In this document: positions 14,421-20,664 of the stretch, in pieces
Layout of the letters: the number at the start of each line of letters is the position of its first letter
Numbering within the stretch: position 1 is the stretch's first letter
DNA from: Massilia sp. Leaf139
Lineage (GTDB): Bacteria; Pseudomonadota; Gammaproteobacteria; Burkholderiales; Burkholderiaceae_D
Direction of reading: 5' to 3'
DNA: 38,880 nucleotides
Assembly: GCF_001424165.1 (NCBI RefSeq)
Contig: NZ_LMOJ01000007.1
Span: 1-38,880 of the forward strand
Program-made: the position numbers and the translations under genes
Notes under the pieces: generated by a model
The model's database searches: none
What the model was told of the DNA's origin: nothing
Seen by the model: only the letters and a program-made list of their open reading frames with translations

Positions 14421-15383
14421 ATGAACCTACCGCAAAGAACTGAACCGGAACGCATCATGTACCGCAGCGGCGCCGCTGCCCGCCTGGCGGGCTTGCCGGT
14501 GGAAACCCTGCGCATCTGGGAGCGCCGCTACAGCCTGTCGGACGCCGAGCGATCCGAACACGGCCAGCGCCTGTATTCGGCCGAGCAGGTGGCGCGCCTG
14601 GGCTTGCTGAAACAGCTGGTCGACCAGGGCCATGCGATCGGCGTGCTGGCCGGGCTGGGGCGCGAACAGTTGCAGGCGATGCTGGCGGCCAGTGCGGGCG
14701 ACGCGCGTCTGTCCACCGGCCCGGTGCGCATCGTGCTGGTCGGCGCGAGCCTGGCACGGCGCGTGGCGGCCGAGCGCCAGGGACTCGGACTGGAAGTGCG
14801 CGCCAGCTGCGCCCGGCTCGAGCAGGTGGCGGATCTGGCCGTGCCCAGCGGCGCCCAGGTGCTGGTGGTCGAACTGTCCGAGCTCGACGACAGCGTGCTG
14901 CCGCGCCTGGCAGCGGCGCGCGAGGCCGCCGGCGTCGCCGCCACCGTCGTGCTCTACCGCTTCTGCCCCAGCGCCACCATCCGCGCGCTGCGCTCGCTCG
15001 GCTGCCTGGTCGCGCGCGTGCCGGCCGACCTTGCCGAGCTGGGACTGCTGTGCCGTTCGGCCCTCGCGGGGCAGCGCCTGTCCTTGCAGGCCGTGCCTGC
15101 GCCGGCGGTGGCGCCGCCTCGCTTCGACGAGGAAGCGCTCGCCACCATCGCGGCCGCCGGCAACAGCCTCAGCTGCGAATGCCCGCGCCATCTGACCGAC
15201 CTGCTGCTGATGGTGGGCAGCTTCGAACGCTACAGCGCCCAGTGCGCCAACCGCAATCCGGAAGACGCGCGCATCCATTCCCAGCTCGAATTGGCGGCGG
15301 GGCGGGCACGGATGGTGCTGGAAGAAGCCCTGACGGCGCTGGCCGTCGCCGACGGCCTGCCATTGCCGCGCAGCGTGACCTAA
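14421..15383 (+). CDS. MerR-family regulator with cobalamin-fold-like C-terminus lacking the B12 His motif
   Basis: A 320-residue protein. The MerR winged helix-turn-helix spans about residues 12-80 (YRSGAAARLAGLPVETLRIW, then ERRYSLSDAERSEHGQRLYS). Residues about 100-215 read like a Rossmann-type fold (VRIVLVGASLARRVAAERQG, LVVELSELDDSVLPRLAAAR) in the position of the B12 domain of CarH/LitR, but no DxHxxG-type cobalamin motif is seen. The C-terminal part carries a CECPRHLTDLLLMVGSFERY motif, possibly metal-binding. The ATG at 14421 matches family N-termini. It probably controls the divergent fasciclin gene and itself. Confidence 0.8.
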   Translation: MNLPQRTEPERIMYRSGAAARLAGLPVETLRIWERRYSLSDAERSEHGQRLYSAEQVARLGLLKQLVDQGHAIGVLAGLGREQLQAMLAASAGDARLSTGPVRIVLVGASLARRVAAERQGLGLEVRASCARLEQVADLAVPSGAQVLVVELSELDDSVLPRLAAAREAAGVAATVVLYRFCPSATIRALRSLGCLVARVPADLAELGLLCRSALAGQRLSLQAVPAPAVAPPRFDEEALATIAAAGNSLSCECPRHLTDLLLMVGSFERYSAQCANRNPEDARIHSQLELAAGRARMVLEEALTALAVADGLPLPRSVT

Positions 15384-15448
15384 GGGGCACTGGTGGCGCA
15401 GCGCGCTCCTTGCTATGCTTCGCACATCGTATAGAAGGAGCGCCGATA

Positions 15449-15985
15449 ATGGCATCGTTGCAGGATCAATTCTTGAAGGCCGGCCTGGTCAACAAGAACA
15501 AGGCAAAACAGCTTCAGCAGGACAAGAGCAAGCAGAAGAAGATCGAACGGCGCACCGGCACCGAGTCGATCGACGAGGCGAAACTCGCCGCCGCCGAGCT
15601 GCAGCGCAAGAACGCCGAGCGGGCGCGCGAAATGAACGCCCAGCGCGACGCCGCCGCCCAGCAGAAAGCCATCATGGCGCAGATCGTGCAGATGGTGCAG
15701 AAGAACCGCCAGAGCAAGGGCAATGGCGACGTCGCCTACAACTTCACGCACGGCAGCAAGATCGAGCGCATCCACGTCTCGGGCGCCGTGCAGGAGCACC
15801 TGATGGCGGGCCGCCTCGTCATCGTGCGCCTTGGCGACAGCACCGAGCTGGTGCCGCGCGTGATCGCCGACAAGATCGCCGAGCGCGACGCCTCGCTGGT
15901 GGTGCGCGTGAAGAAGACCGAGACCGCCGTCGAGGAGGACGATCCGTACGCGGCCTTCAAGATTCCGGACGACCTGATGTGGTAA
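15449..15985 (+). CDS. DUF2058 (YaiL-type) nucleoprotein/polynucleotide-associated protein
   Basis: A 178-residue highly charged protein starting MASLQDQFLKAGLVNKNKAK, the DUF2058 signature. A long lysine/glutamate/alanine-rich helix (about 20-75) is followed by a compact C-terminal domain (VAYNFTHGSKIERIHVS, ELVPRVIADKIAERD) ending DPYAAFKIPDDLMW, also conserved. Homologues such as YaiL are annotated as nucleoprotein-associated, but no firm role is known. AGGAG precedes the ATG. It follows the MerR gene by 65 bp and may be co-transcribed. Confidence 0.88.
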   Translation: MASLQDQFLKAGLVNKNKAKQLQQDKSKQKKIERRTGTESIDEAKLAAAELQRKNAERAREMNAQRDAAAQQKAIMAQIVQMVQKNRQSKGNGDVAYNFTHGSKIERIHVSGAVQEHLMAGRLVIVRLGDSTELVPRVIADKIAERDASLVVRVKKTETAVEEDDPYAAFKIPDDLMW

Positions 15986-16101
15986 GGCGTCGGCCTGCCG
16001 CCCGCGTCTTGGCGGGCGCGCGCCGTTCCGGATTTATGCGTAAATGATGGGATGGCGGCACGCCCGCCGCCCCTTACTTACCGCTTACTACGGAGCCCAT
16101 C

Positions 16102-16311
16102 ATGACGGACACATTCAAGGCCGGCGACAAGGTGCAATGGCATTCGCCGCAAGGCACGGTGCACGGTACGGTCAAGAAGAAGATCACCGCGCCCACCGAA
16201 ATCAAGGGCCACCACGTGGCCGCCTCGAAAGAGAACCCCGAATACCTGGTCGTCAGCGACAAGACCGGGGCGGAGGCGGCGCACAAGGCGAGCGCGCTGA
16301 AAAAAGCGTAG
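16102..16311 (+). CDS. DUF2945 / hypervirulence-associated TUDOR-domain protein
   Basis: A 69-residue soluble protein: FKAGDKVQWHSPQGTVHGTV, KKKITAPTEIKGHHVAASKE, NPEYLVVSDKTGAEAAHKAS. This is the complete small beta-barrel of the HVA_TUDOR (DUF2945) family. Its molecular function is unknown. A DUF3140 gene lies 3.6 kb away (19901); these two families often occur near each other in other bacteria, as I recall. A MITE-like repeat begins 9 bp after the stop. Confidence 0.87.
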   Translation: MTDTFKAGDKVQWHSPQGTVHGTVKKKITAPTEIKGHHVAASKENPEYLVVSDKTGAEAAHKASALKKA

Positions 16312-16320
16312 ACGCGGTGT

Positions 16321-16427
16321 TAGAGCGCTTAACAAAACTGTCAGGGCAAGGCGCAGCGCCGAAGACAGTACAAAGGTACGGCAAGGCGCTGCAACGCAGC
16401 CATGACAGTTTTGTTAGGTGCTCTTAA
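16321..16427. repeat. MITE-like intergenic repeat, long copy A
   Basis: A 107-bp non-coding element with imperfect terminal inverted repeats of about 23 bp: GAGCGCTTAACAAAACTGTC on the left and, inverted, GAGCACCTAACAAAACTGTC on the right. Inside are two direct repeats GGCAAGGCGC (16345-16354, 16380-16389). A related 73-bp copy is at 10607. It has no coding capacity. Its right end overlaps the CTTAAG box of the response-regulator promoter. Confidence 0.85.
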
Positions 16428-16439
16428 GATGCGCTTCAT
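16423..16439 (+). promoter_or_regulatory. Tandem regulator box upstream of the response-regulator gene
   Basis: CTTAAG-N5-CTTCAT, followed by GTACG, lies 46 bp before the response-regulator start. Hexamers repeated at 11 bp are typical of OmpR-family sites (PmrA and QseB boxes). Nearly the same sequence is found at 18505 before the OB-fold gene, which supports autoregulation. Confidence 0.6.
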
Positions 16440-16485
16440 GTACGCGGCTTACGCTGGCGGCTCCTGACCGCTCAACGGAAACCGC

Positions 16486-17154
16486 ATGCGCATCCTGCTG
16501 GTCGAAGACGACACCTCCCTCGGCGACACCATCCTCGCCTGGCTGCGCCTGGACGGTCACGCCGTCGATTGGGTGCGCCGCGGCGACTCGGCGCAGACGG
16601 CCCTCGCCACCCACCATTACGACTGCGTGCTGCTCGACCGCGGCCTGCCCGGCCTGTCGGGCGACGCCTTGCTCGCTGCCCTGCGCGCGGCCGGCAATAC
16701 GGTGCCGGTCATCCTGATCACCGCTTTTAATGCGCTGGCCGACCGCGTCGAGGGGCTGGATCTGGGCGCCGACGATTACCTGGTCAAACCCTTCGAGCTG
16801 GAAGAAATGTCGGCGCGCATCCGCGCCGCCGTGCGCCGCGGCGCCAGCCAGGCCAGCAATGCGCTGACCCACGCCGGCATCGCGCTCGACCTGGAAACCC
16901 GCCAGGCCAGCCTGCACGGCGCGCCGGTGGCGCTCACCAGCCGGGAATACCATGTGCTGTACGCGCTCCTGCTGCGCAAGAACGGCATCGTCACCCGCGC
17001 GCAAATCGAAGAGAGCTTGTATGGCTGGGGCGAGGAGGTCGAAAGCAATGCCATCGAGGTGTACATCCACAACCTGCGCAAGAAGTTCGGCAGCGACAGC
17101 ATCGTCACGGTACGCGGCCTCGGCTACCGCCTGAAACAGGAAGGCGATGGCTGA
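16486..17154 (+). CDS. OmpR-family response regulator (QseB-like)
   Basis: A 222-residue protein. The receiver domain (1-115) has the acidic pocket EDD at 7-9, phospho-acceptor Asp51 (VLLDRGLPG), Thr79 and Lys101 (LVKPFE). The C-terminal winged helix (about 125-218) ends with IEVYIHNLRKKFGS and VRGLGYRLKQ. It overlaps the kinase gene by 8 bp. The pairing with a QseC-like kinase and a downstream YgiW-type gene mirrors the ygiW-qseBC locus, so QseB-like is the best name; the signal is not known. Confidence 0.92.
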   Translation: MRILLVEDDTSLGDTILAWLRLDGHAVDWVRRGDSAQTALATHHYDCVLLDRGLPGLSGDALLAALRAAGNTVPVILITAFNALADRVEGLDLGADDYLVKPFELEEMSARIRAAVRRGASQASNALTHAGIALDLETRQASLHGAPVALTSREYHVLYALLLRKNGIVTRAQIEESLYGWGEEVESNAIEVYIHNLRKKFGSDSIVTVRGLGYRLKQEGDG

Positions 17155-18493
17155 GGCCGCGCGCCCCTGGTCGCTGCGGCGACGCCTGCTGGCCGCCATC
17201 CTCGCCGCCAGCAGCGTGCTGTGGCTGGGCAGCCTGGGCACACTGACCGTGATCGCTTGGCAGGAAACCGGCGAGGTGTTCGACGACGCGCTGGAAGAGT
17301 CGGCCTACATGCTGATGGCGGCCACCACCGACCTCGACGCGCGCGGCTTGCTGGCGCCGACGCCGGTGCGCGATGGCGAGGGCGTGCGCAAGGTCGACAT
17401 GCAGTACCAGGTGGTCGCCGCCGGCCGCGTGCTCCAGCGCAGCGCGGGCGCGCCAGCCACGCCCTTCGTGGCCGGCTTCGACGACGACCATGGCTTTGTC
17501 GATCTGGATCGCGAGCGCTGGCGCGTGTTCGTGGTGCGCGACGCCGCGCGGCGCTTCGAAGTGCAGGTAGGCCAGCAGGCCGATAAACGCTTCGAGATCC
17601 TGGAAGATTTGGCCGAGGTGCTGTGGCTGCCGGCGCTGGGTTTTCTGGTGCTGCTGGCGCTGGTGTGCTGGTGGCTGACGGGCCGCGTGCTGCAGCCGCT
17701 GCGCCGCACCGCCGCCGCCATCGGCGCCAAGACCCCGGACGATCTGGCCCAGGTGGCGCTTGCCGGCCAGCCGCGCGAACTGCTGCCCATCGTGCGCGCC
17801 CTGAACGAGGTGTTCGCGCGCCTGGACACGGCGCTGCAGGCCGAGCGCCGCTTCACCGCCGACGCCGCCCACGAATTGCGCACGCCGCTGGCCGGGCTGC
17901 ACATGCACGTGCAGCTGCTGCAGCGCCAGCATCCCGAACTGGCGGCCTCCTTCGTCAAACTGCGCCAGGACATCGCGCGCCTGACGGCGCTGGTCGACAG
18001 TCTGTTGACGCTGGCGCGCCTCGACCCGCTGGCGCGCACGCAGCTGGCCAGTGGAACGGTGGCGCTGGCCCCCCTGTTCGAGGGCTTGCTGGCCGAGCAT
18101 GCGGCCGAGGCGCAGGCGCGCGGCATCTCGCTAGCGCTGCGCTGCGAACTCGATACGGTGGCGGCCGATCCGCAACTGCTCGGCATCACGCTGCGCAACC
18201 TGCTCGCCAATGCGCTGCGCTACTGCCCGGCCGGCAGCCGGGTCGAACTCGGCGCCGCCCTTCACGCCGGCCGCGCGCGCATCGCCGTGCGGGACGACGG
18301 CCCCGGCGTGGACGAGGCGAGCCGGCGGCGCCTGACCGAACGCTTCTTCCGGGTGCTGGGGAACGAGGCGGGCGGCAGCGGGCTCGGCCTGTCGATCGTG
18401 CAGCGCATCGCGGATTTGCACGGGATTGCGCTTGCCTTCGGGCCGGGTCTGGACGGGCGCGGGCTGGGGGTGACGCTCGATTGGCCGGCTTGA
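17147..18493 (+). CDS. Sensor histidine kinase (QseC-like)
   Basis: A 448-residue inner-membrane kinase. Helix 1 is at about 13-38, a periplasmic sensor spans about 40-155, and helix 2 is at 160-178. A HAMP-like linker follows, then the H box FTADAAHELRTPLAGL with phospho-accepting His242. The N box (NLLANALRYCPAG), DDGPGVDE and GSGLGLSIVQRI form the ATPase domain. The ATG at 17147 overlaps the regulator gene. The periplasmic domain is short and gives no clue to ligand. Confidence 0.92.
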   Translation: MAEAARPWSLRRRLLAAILAASSVLWLGSLGTLTVIAWQETGEVFDDALEESAYMLMAATTDLDARGLLAPTPVRDGEGVRKVDMQYQVVAAGRVLQRSAGAPATPFVAGFDDDHGFVDLDRERWRVFVVRDAARRFEVQVGQQADKRFEILEDLAEVLWLPALGFLVLLALVCWWLTGRVLQPLRRTAAAIGAKTPDDLAQVALAGQPRELLPIVRALNEVFARLDTALQAERRFTADAAHELRTPLAGLHMHVQLLQRQHPELAASFVKLRQDIARLTALVDSLLTLARLDPLARTQLASGTVALAPLFEGLLAEHAAEAQARGISLALRCELDTVAADPQLLGITLRNLLANALRYCPAGSRVELGAALHAGRARIAVRDDGPGVDEASRRRLTERFFRVLGNEAGGSGLGLSIVQRIADLHGIALAFGPGLDGRGLGVTLDWPA

Positions 18494-18504
18494 GATCGCG
18501 GCTT

Positions 18505-18521
18505 CTTAAGATCGCATTAAT
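18505..18521 (+). promoter_or_regulatory. Tandem regulator box upstream of the OB-fold gene
   Basis: CTTAAG-N5-ATTAAT, followed by GTACG, lies 70 bp before the ATG at 18592 and 12 bp after the kinase stop. It matches the box at 16423 in the first hexamer, in spacing and in the trailing ATGTACG, so the OB-fold gene is probably a direct target of the response regulator. Confidence 0.6.
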
Positions 18522-18591
18522 GTACGAGCGGTGTAATGCGTCTGTGCCCGCTGAAAAGCGCCAACCTCTCCATCACGACAAAGGATCGACC

Positions 18592-19011
18592 ATGAAACGC
18601 ACCCTGCACATCTCCTGCATCGCGACCCTGCTGGCCGCTTCGGCCTTCGCCAGCGCCCAGCCGACCGGCTACACCGGCCCCTCCAACAACACCGCCGCCA
18701 AGCCGTCCGCCGCTACCGGCTACACCGGCCCCACCAGCGTGCCGCTGATGACAGCCAAGGATTTGCTGGACAAGGGCAAGGACGACCAGGTCGCCCGCCT
18801 GCAAGGCAAGCTGCTCAGCCACAAGGGCGGGGAAGAGTATGAATTCGCCGACGCCAGCGGCAAGATCACCGTCGAGATCGACGCCAAACACTTTCCGCAA
18901 GGCGTGAACATCGACCACAACACCCTGGTCGAGCTGACCGGCGAATTCGACAAGGAGACTTTCGGCGACTCGAGCTTCGACGTCAAGCAGATGAAAGTCG
19001 TGACGAAGTAA
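18592..19011 (+). CDS. YgiW/YdeI-type periplasmic OB-fold (BOF) stress protein
   Basis: A 139-residue exported protein with a signal peptide (1-22, ending AFASA). A spacer carries two GYTGP motifs at about residues 25 and 42. The BOF domain follows (VPLMTAKDLLDKGKDDQVAR, YEFADASGKITVEID, VELTGEFDKE, FDVKQMKVV). In enterobacteria YgiW/VisP binds peptidoglycan or signals and is controlled by QseBC; here the gene follows a QseBC-like pair and has its own box. AAGGA precedes the ATG. Confidence 0.88.
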   Translation: MKRTLHISCIATLLAASAFASAQPTGYTGPSNNTAAKPSAATGYTGPTSVPLMTAKDLLDKGKDDQVARLQGKLLSHKGGEEYEFADASGKITVEIDAKHFPQGVNIDHNTLVELTGEFDKETFGDSSFDVKQMKVVTK

Positions 19012-19084
19012 GCTTGTCAGTAAGCAGGTTCAGCGAAAACGCCATCTGGGGTTTATGCTAATCAGTTAAGCCTCAGGGATGACC

Positions 19085-19114
19085 CGTAGGGTGGGCGGGT
19101 CTCCCGCCCACGCG
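19085..19114. repeat. REP-like palindrome (copy B)
   Basis: CGTAGGGTGGGCGGG-TCT-CCCGCCCACGCG: the family head GTAGGGTGG followed by a GGGCGGG/CCCGCCC palindrome. The rest of the gap 19012-19285 holds no gene I can support. Confidence 0.8.
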
Positions 19115-19285
19115 TCCAAACCGCGGTGCTGCAGCGCGTGCGGCTATTCACATCACAACTATCACCGCGTGGGCAAGCGCGAACGCGCATGTCTTGAAAG
19201 TGCCGATCCTATGAGCCTGGTGCGCAGGGGAGGGAAGTCAAGGTGGGCCGTGTGGTGGAGGGCTGCACGGGAGAGCTGTTAAGAT

Positions 19286-19813
19286 TTGCGCTCCCTTTCG
19301 ATACCCATTTGCAGGAGACGACAAATTCTACGTTTTCTCGTCACGGCGGCAATCGCCCGGCCAAGGCTGGCGGCCGCGGTCGCTTTACTCTTGCTGGCAG
19401 CGCTGGCCAGCACGATGACCTATACCGGTTTCCTCGTCATCGGCGAGTTGGCCCATTATCTCGGCACGGGCCGGTTCGCGGCGGGCCTGCTGCTTGGCGC
19501 GCTGTTCGCCAGGGTCCCCTGGATTCGCAACGGCAAGCTGCGCATAGTCGGGCTGCTGCCGAAACCCGTGCGCCGGCCGCTGATCGTGAGTCTGCTCGCA
19601 CTCTGCCTGGTGAGCTTCCTGGCACGCGGCGACTGGGTGTCCGCGCTATTTGTCGGGTTCGCCACGGCGTTCCTGCTGACTTATCCGTGGCTGAGAAGCG
19701 TCCTGTTCGCTCGCATCTCGTCGTCGGTCTTCAAATTCACGGGCGGCAAGAACCCATTCAAGCGCAGTGACGACCGGGTGATCGAGGGTGAGTTCAGGGA
19801 AAAGGAAGAGTAG
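19286..19813 (+). CDS. Unrecognised small inner-membrane protein, start uncertain
   Basis: Up to 175 residues with about four hydrophobic segments (ARPRLAAAVALLLLAALAST, ELAHYLGTGRFAAGLLLGAL, RRPLIVSLLALCLVSFLA, ALFVGFATAFLLTYPWL) and a charged C-terminus ending DRVIEGEFREKEE. The start is doubtful: TTG at 19286 has only a distant GGGAG, while the best ribosome site (AGGAG, 19313-19317) is followed at proper spacing only by ATT in this frame. The next in-frame ATG is past the first helix. A rare ATT start or a base error at the start codon are both possible. I do not recognise the family. Confidence 0.6.
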   Translation: MRSLSIPICRRRQILRFLVTAAIARPRLAAAVALLLLAALASTMTYTGFLVIGELAHYLGTGRFAAGLLLGALFARVPWIRNGKLRIVGLLPKPVRRPLIVSLLALCLVSFLARGDWVSALFVGFATAFLLTYPWLRSVLFARISSSVFKFTGGKNPFKRSDDRVIEGEFREKEE

Positions 19814-19824
19814 TGCAAACCACA

Positions 19825-19843
19825 ACGCCACCGAAGGTGGCGT
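19825..19843. terminator. Short hairpin between convergent genes
   Basis: ACGCCACC-GAA-GGTGGCGT lies 11 bp after the membrane-protein stop, facing the DUF3140 gene. It has no T-run but uses the same stem as the terminator at 20411, so it may stop transcripts from either side. Confidence 0.45.
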
Positions 19844-19900
19844 CGATCCTCCGCTGCGGCTGAAGACCGTGAAAAGTAGGACAAGGCTTCGACTGGAGGC

Positions 19901-20263
19901 TCACTTTTTCTCGGGATCGTGGCCCCAATTCATCAGTGAATAGCGCCAATCGCTCGATGCCGGATCGCTCTTGGTCGGCCCCTGTGCCTGGTGTCGGTGG
20001 ATGTACCCGATTACCTTGCGCATGTGTGCGATGTCGTCCGCACTCAAGTCCTGAACGTGCCGATGCAACAGTTCGACGATGCGGCGTCCGGACTGGTGCC
20101 CGGTCGATTCGGCATTGCCTTGCTTCTGGCCGACACGCTTGGAATCGTCGGTGTCGAGCCACTTCTCCAGCTGGGCTGGCGTCATGTTCACCGCCTGCTT
20201 GAAGTCCGCGACCGCCTGGCGCCGGGCTGCGTCGTCATCACCGCTGTCTGCTTGTTTTGACAT
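19901..20263 (-). CDS. DUF3140 family protein
   Basis: A 120-residue soluble protein. Family motifs: DFKQAVNMTPAQLEKWLDTD, DSKRVGQKQG, GHQSGRRIVELL, DIAHMRKVIGYIHRHQAQGP and DWRYSLMNWGHDPEKK. The ATG at 20263 follows GGAG. The role is unknown; the family is often found near DUF2945 genes, one of which is at 16102. It is convergent with the membrane-protein gene. Confidence 0.88.
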   Translation of the reverse strand: MSKQADSGDDDAARRQAVADFKQAVNMTPAQLEKWLDTDDSKRVGQKQGNAESTGHQSGRRIVELLHRHVQDLSADDIAHMRKVIGYIHRHQAQGPTKSDPASSDWRYSLMNWGHDPEKK

Positions 20264-20410
20264 GCTTACTCCAATGAACGTTAAGATTGGGATTGTCTTT
20301 AACGTAGCACGAACGCTGTTTTTCCTGGCGCACCAGTAACTCACTGAATGCCTGTGTCGACGGAATCGTTTGGGCAAGGTGGCGGTGAAAGTAAAACCGC
20401 ATGCAGAAAA

Positions 20411-20436
20411 CAAAAACGCCACCCGAAGGTGGCGTT
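20411..20436 (-). terminator. Rho-independent terminator of tRNA-Phe copy 2
   Basis: The stem AACGCCACC / GGTGGCGTT (20415-20423, 20428-20436) with loop CGAA is followed on the minus strand by a T-run (A at 20412-20416). It lies 20 bp past the tRNA 3' end. Confidence 0.9.
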
Positions 20437-20456
20437 CTGCTGTACTGCTGAATTCT

Positions 20457-20532
20457 TGGTGGCCCGGGGCGGAATCGAACCACCGACACAAGGATTTTCA
20501 ATCCTCTGCTCTACCAACTGAGCTACCAGGCC
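20457..20532 (-). tRNA. tRNA-Phe (anticodon GAA), copy 2
   Basis: 76 nt including encoded CCA, identical to the tRNA at 10480 and in the same orientation. About 15 bp of 3' flank (CTGAATTCT and nearby) is also shared, then the sequences diverge. It has its own promoter and terminator. Confidence 0.97.
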
Positions 20533-20544
20533 AAGAGAGGCATG

Positions 20545-20573
20545 ATTATAGCCAGCCGCCCGCGGCTTCGCAA
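20545..20573 (-). promoter_or_regulatory. Sigma-70 promoter of tRNA-Phe copy 2
   Basis: On the minus strand TTGCGA (20568-20573), a 17-bp spacer and TATAAT (20545-20550) precede the tRNA by 12 bp. This is much closer to consensus than anything seen upstream of copy 1. Confidence 0.75.
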
Positions 20574-20664
20574 GTCCCGGCTGCAACTTTCTTCAGGCAT
20601 TGCGGCGGGCGCGCTTGAAATACGGGCCGAAGTGCAGCCTGAACATGCCGCTATAATGCCTGGC

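Noticed and set aside
19012..19285. A small gene in the gap after the OB-fold protein
   Set aside because: No frame has a credible start and coding character; the stretch holds only the REP-like palindrome.
10480..20532. A genomic island integrated at tRNA-Phe and bounded by the two tRNA copies
   Set aside because: No integrase or other mobility gene lies between them, the interior composition matches the rest, and both tRNAs are complete with their own terminators. Simple tRNA duplication explains them.
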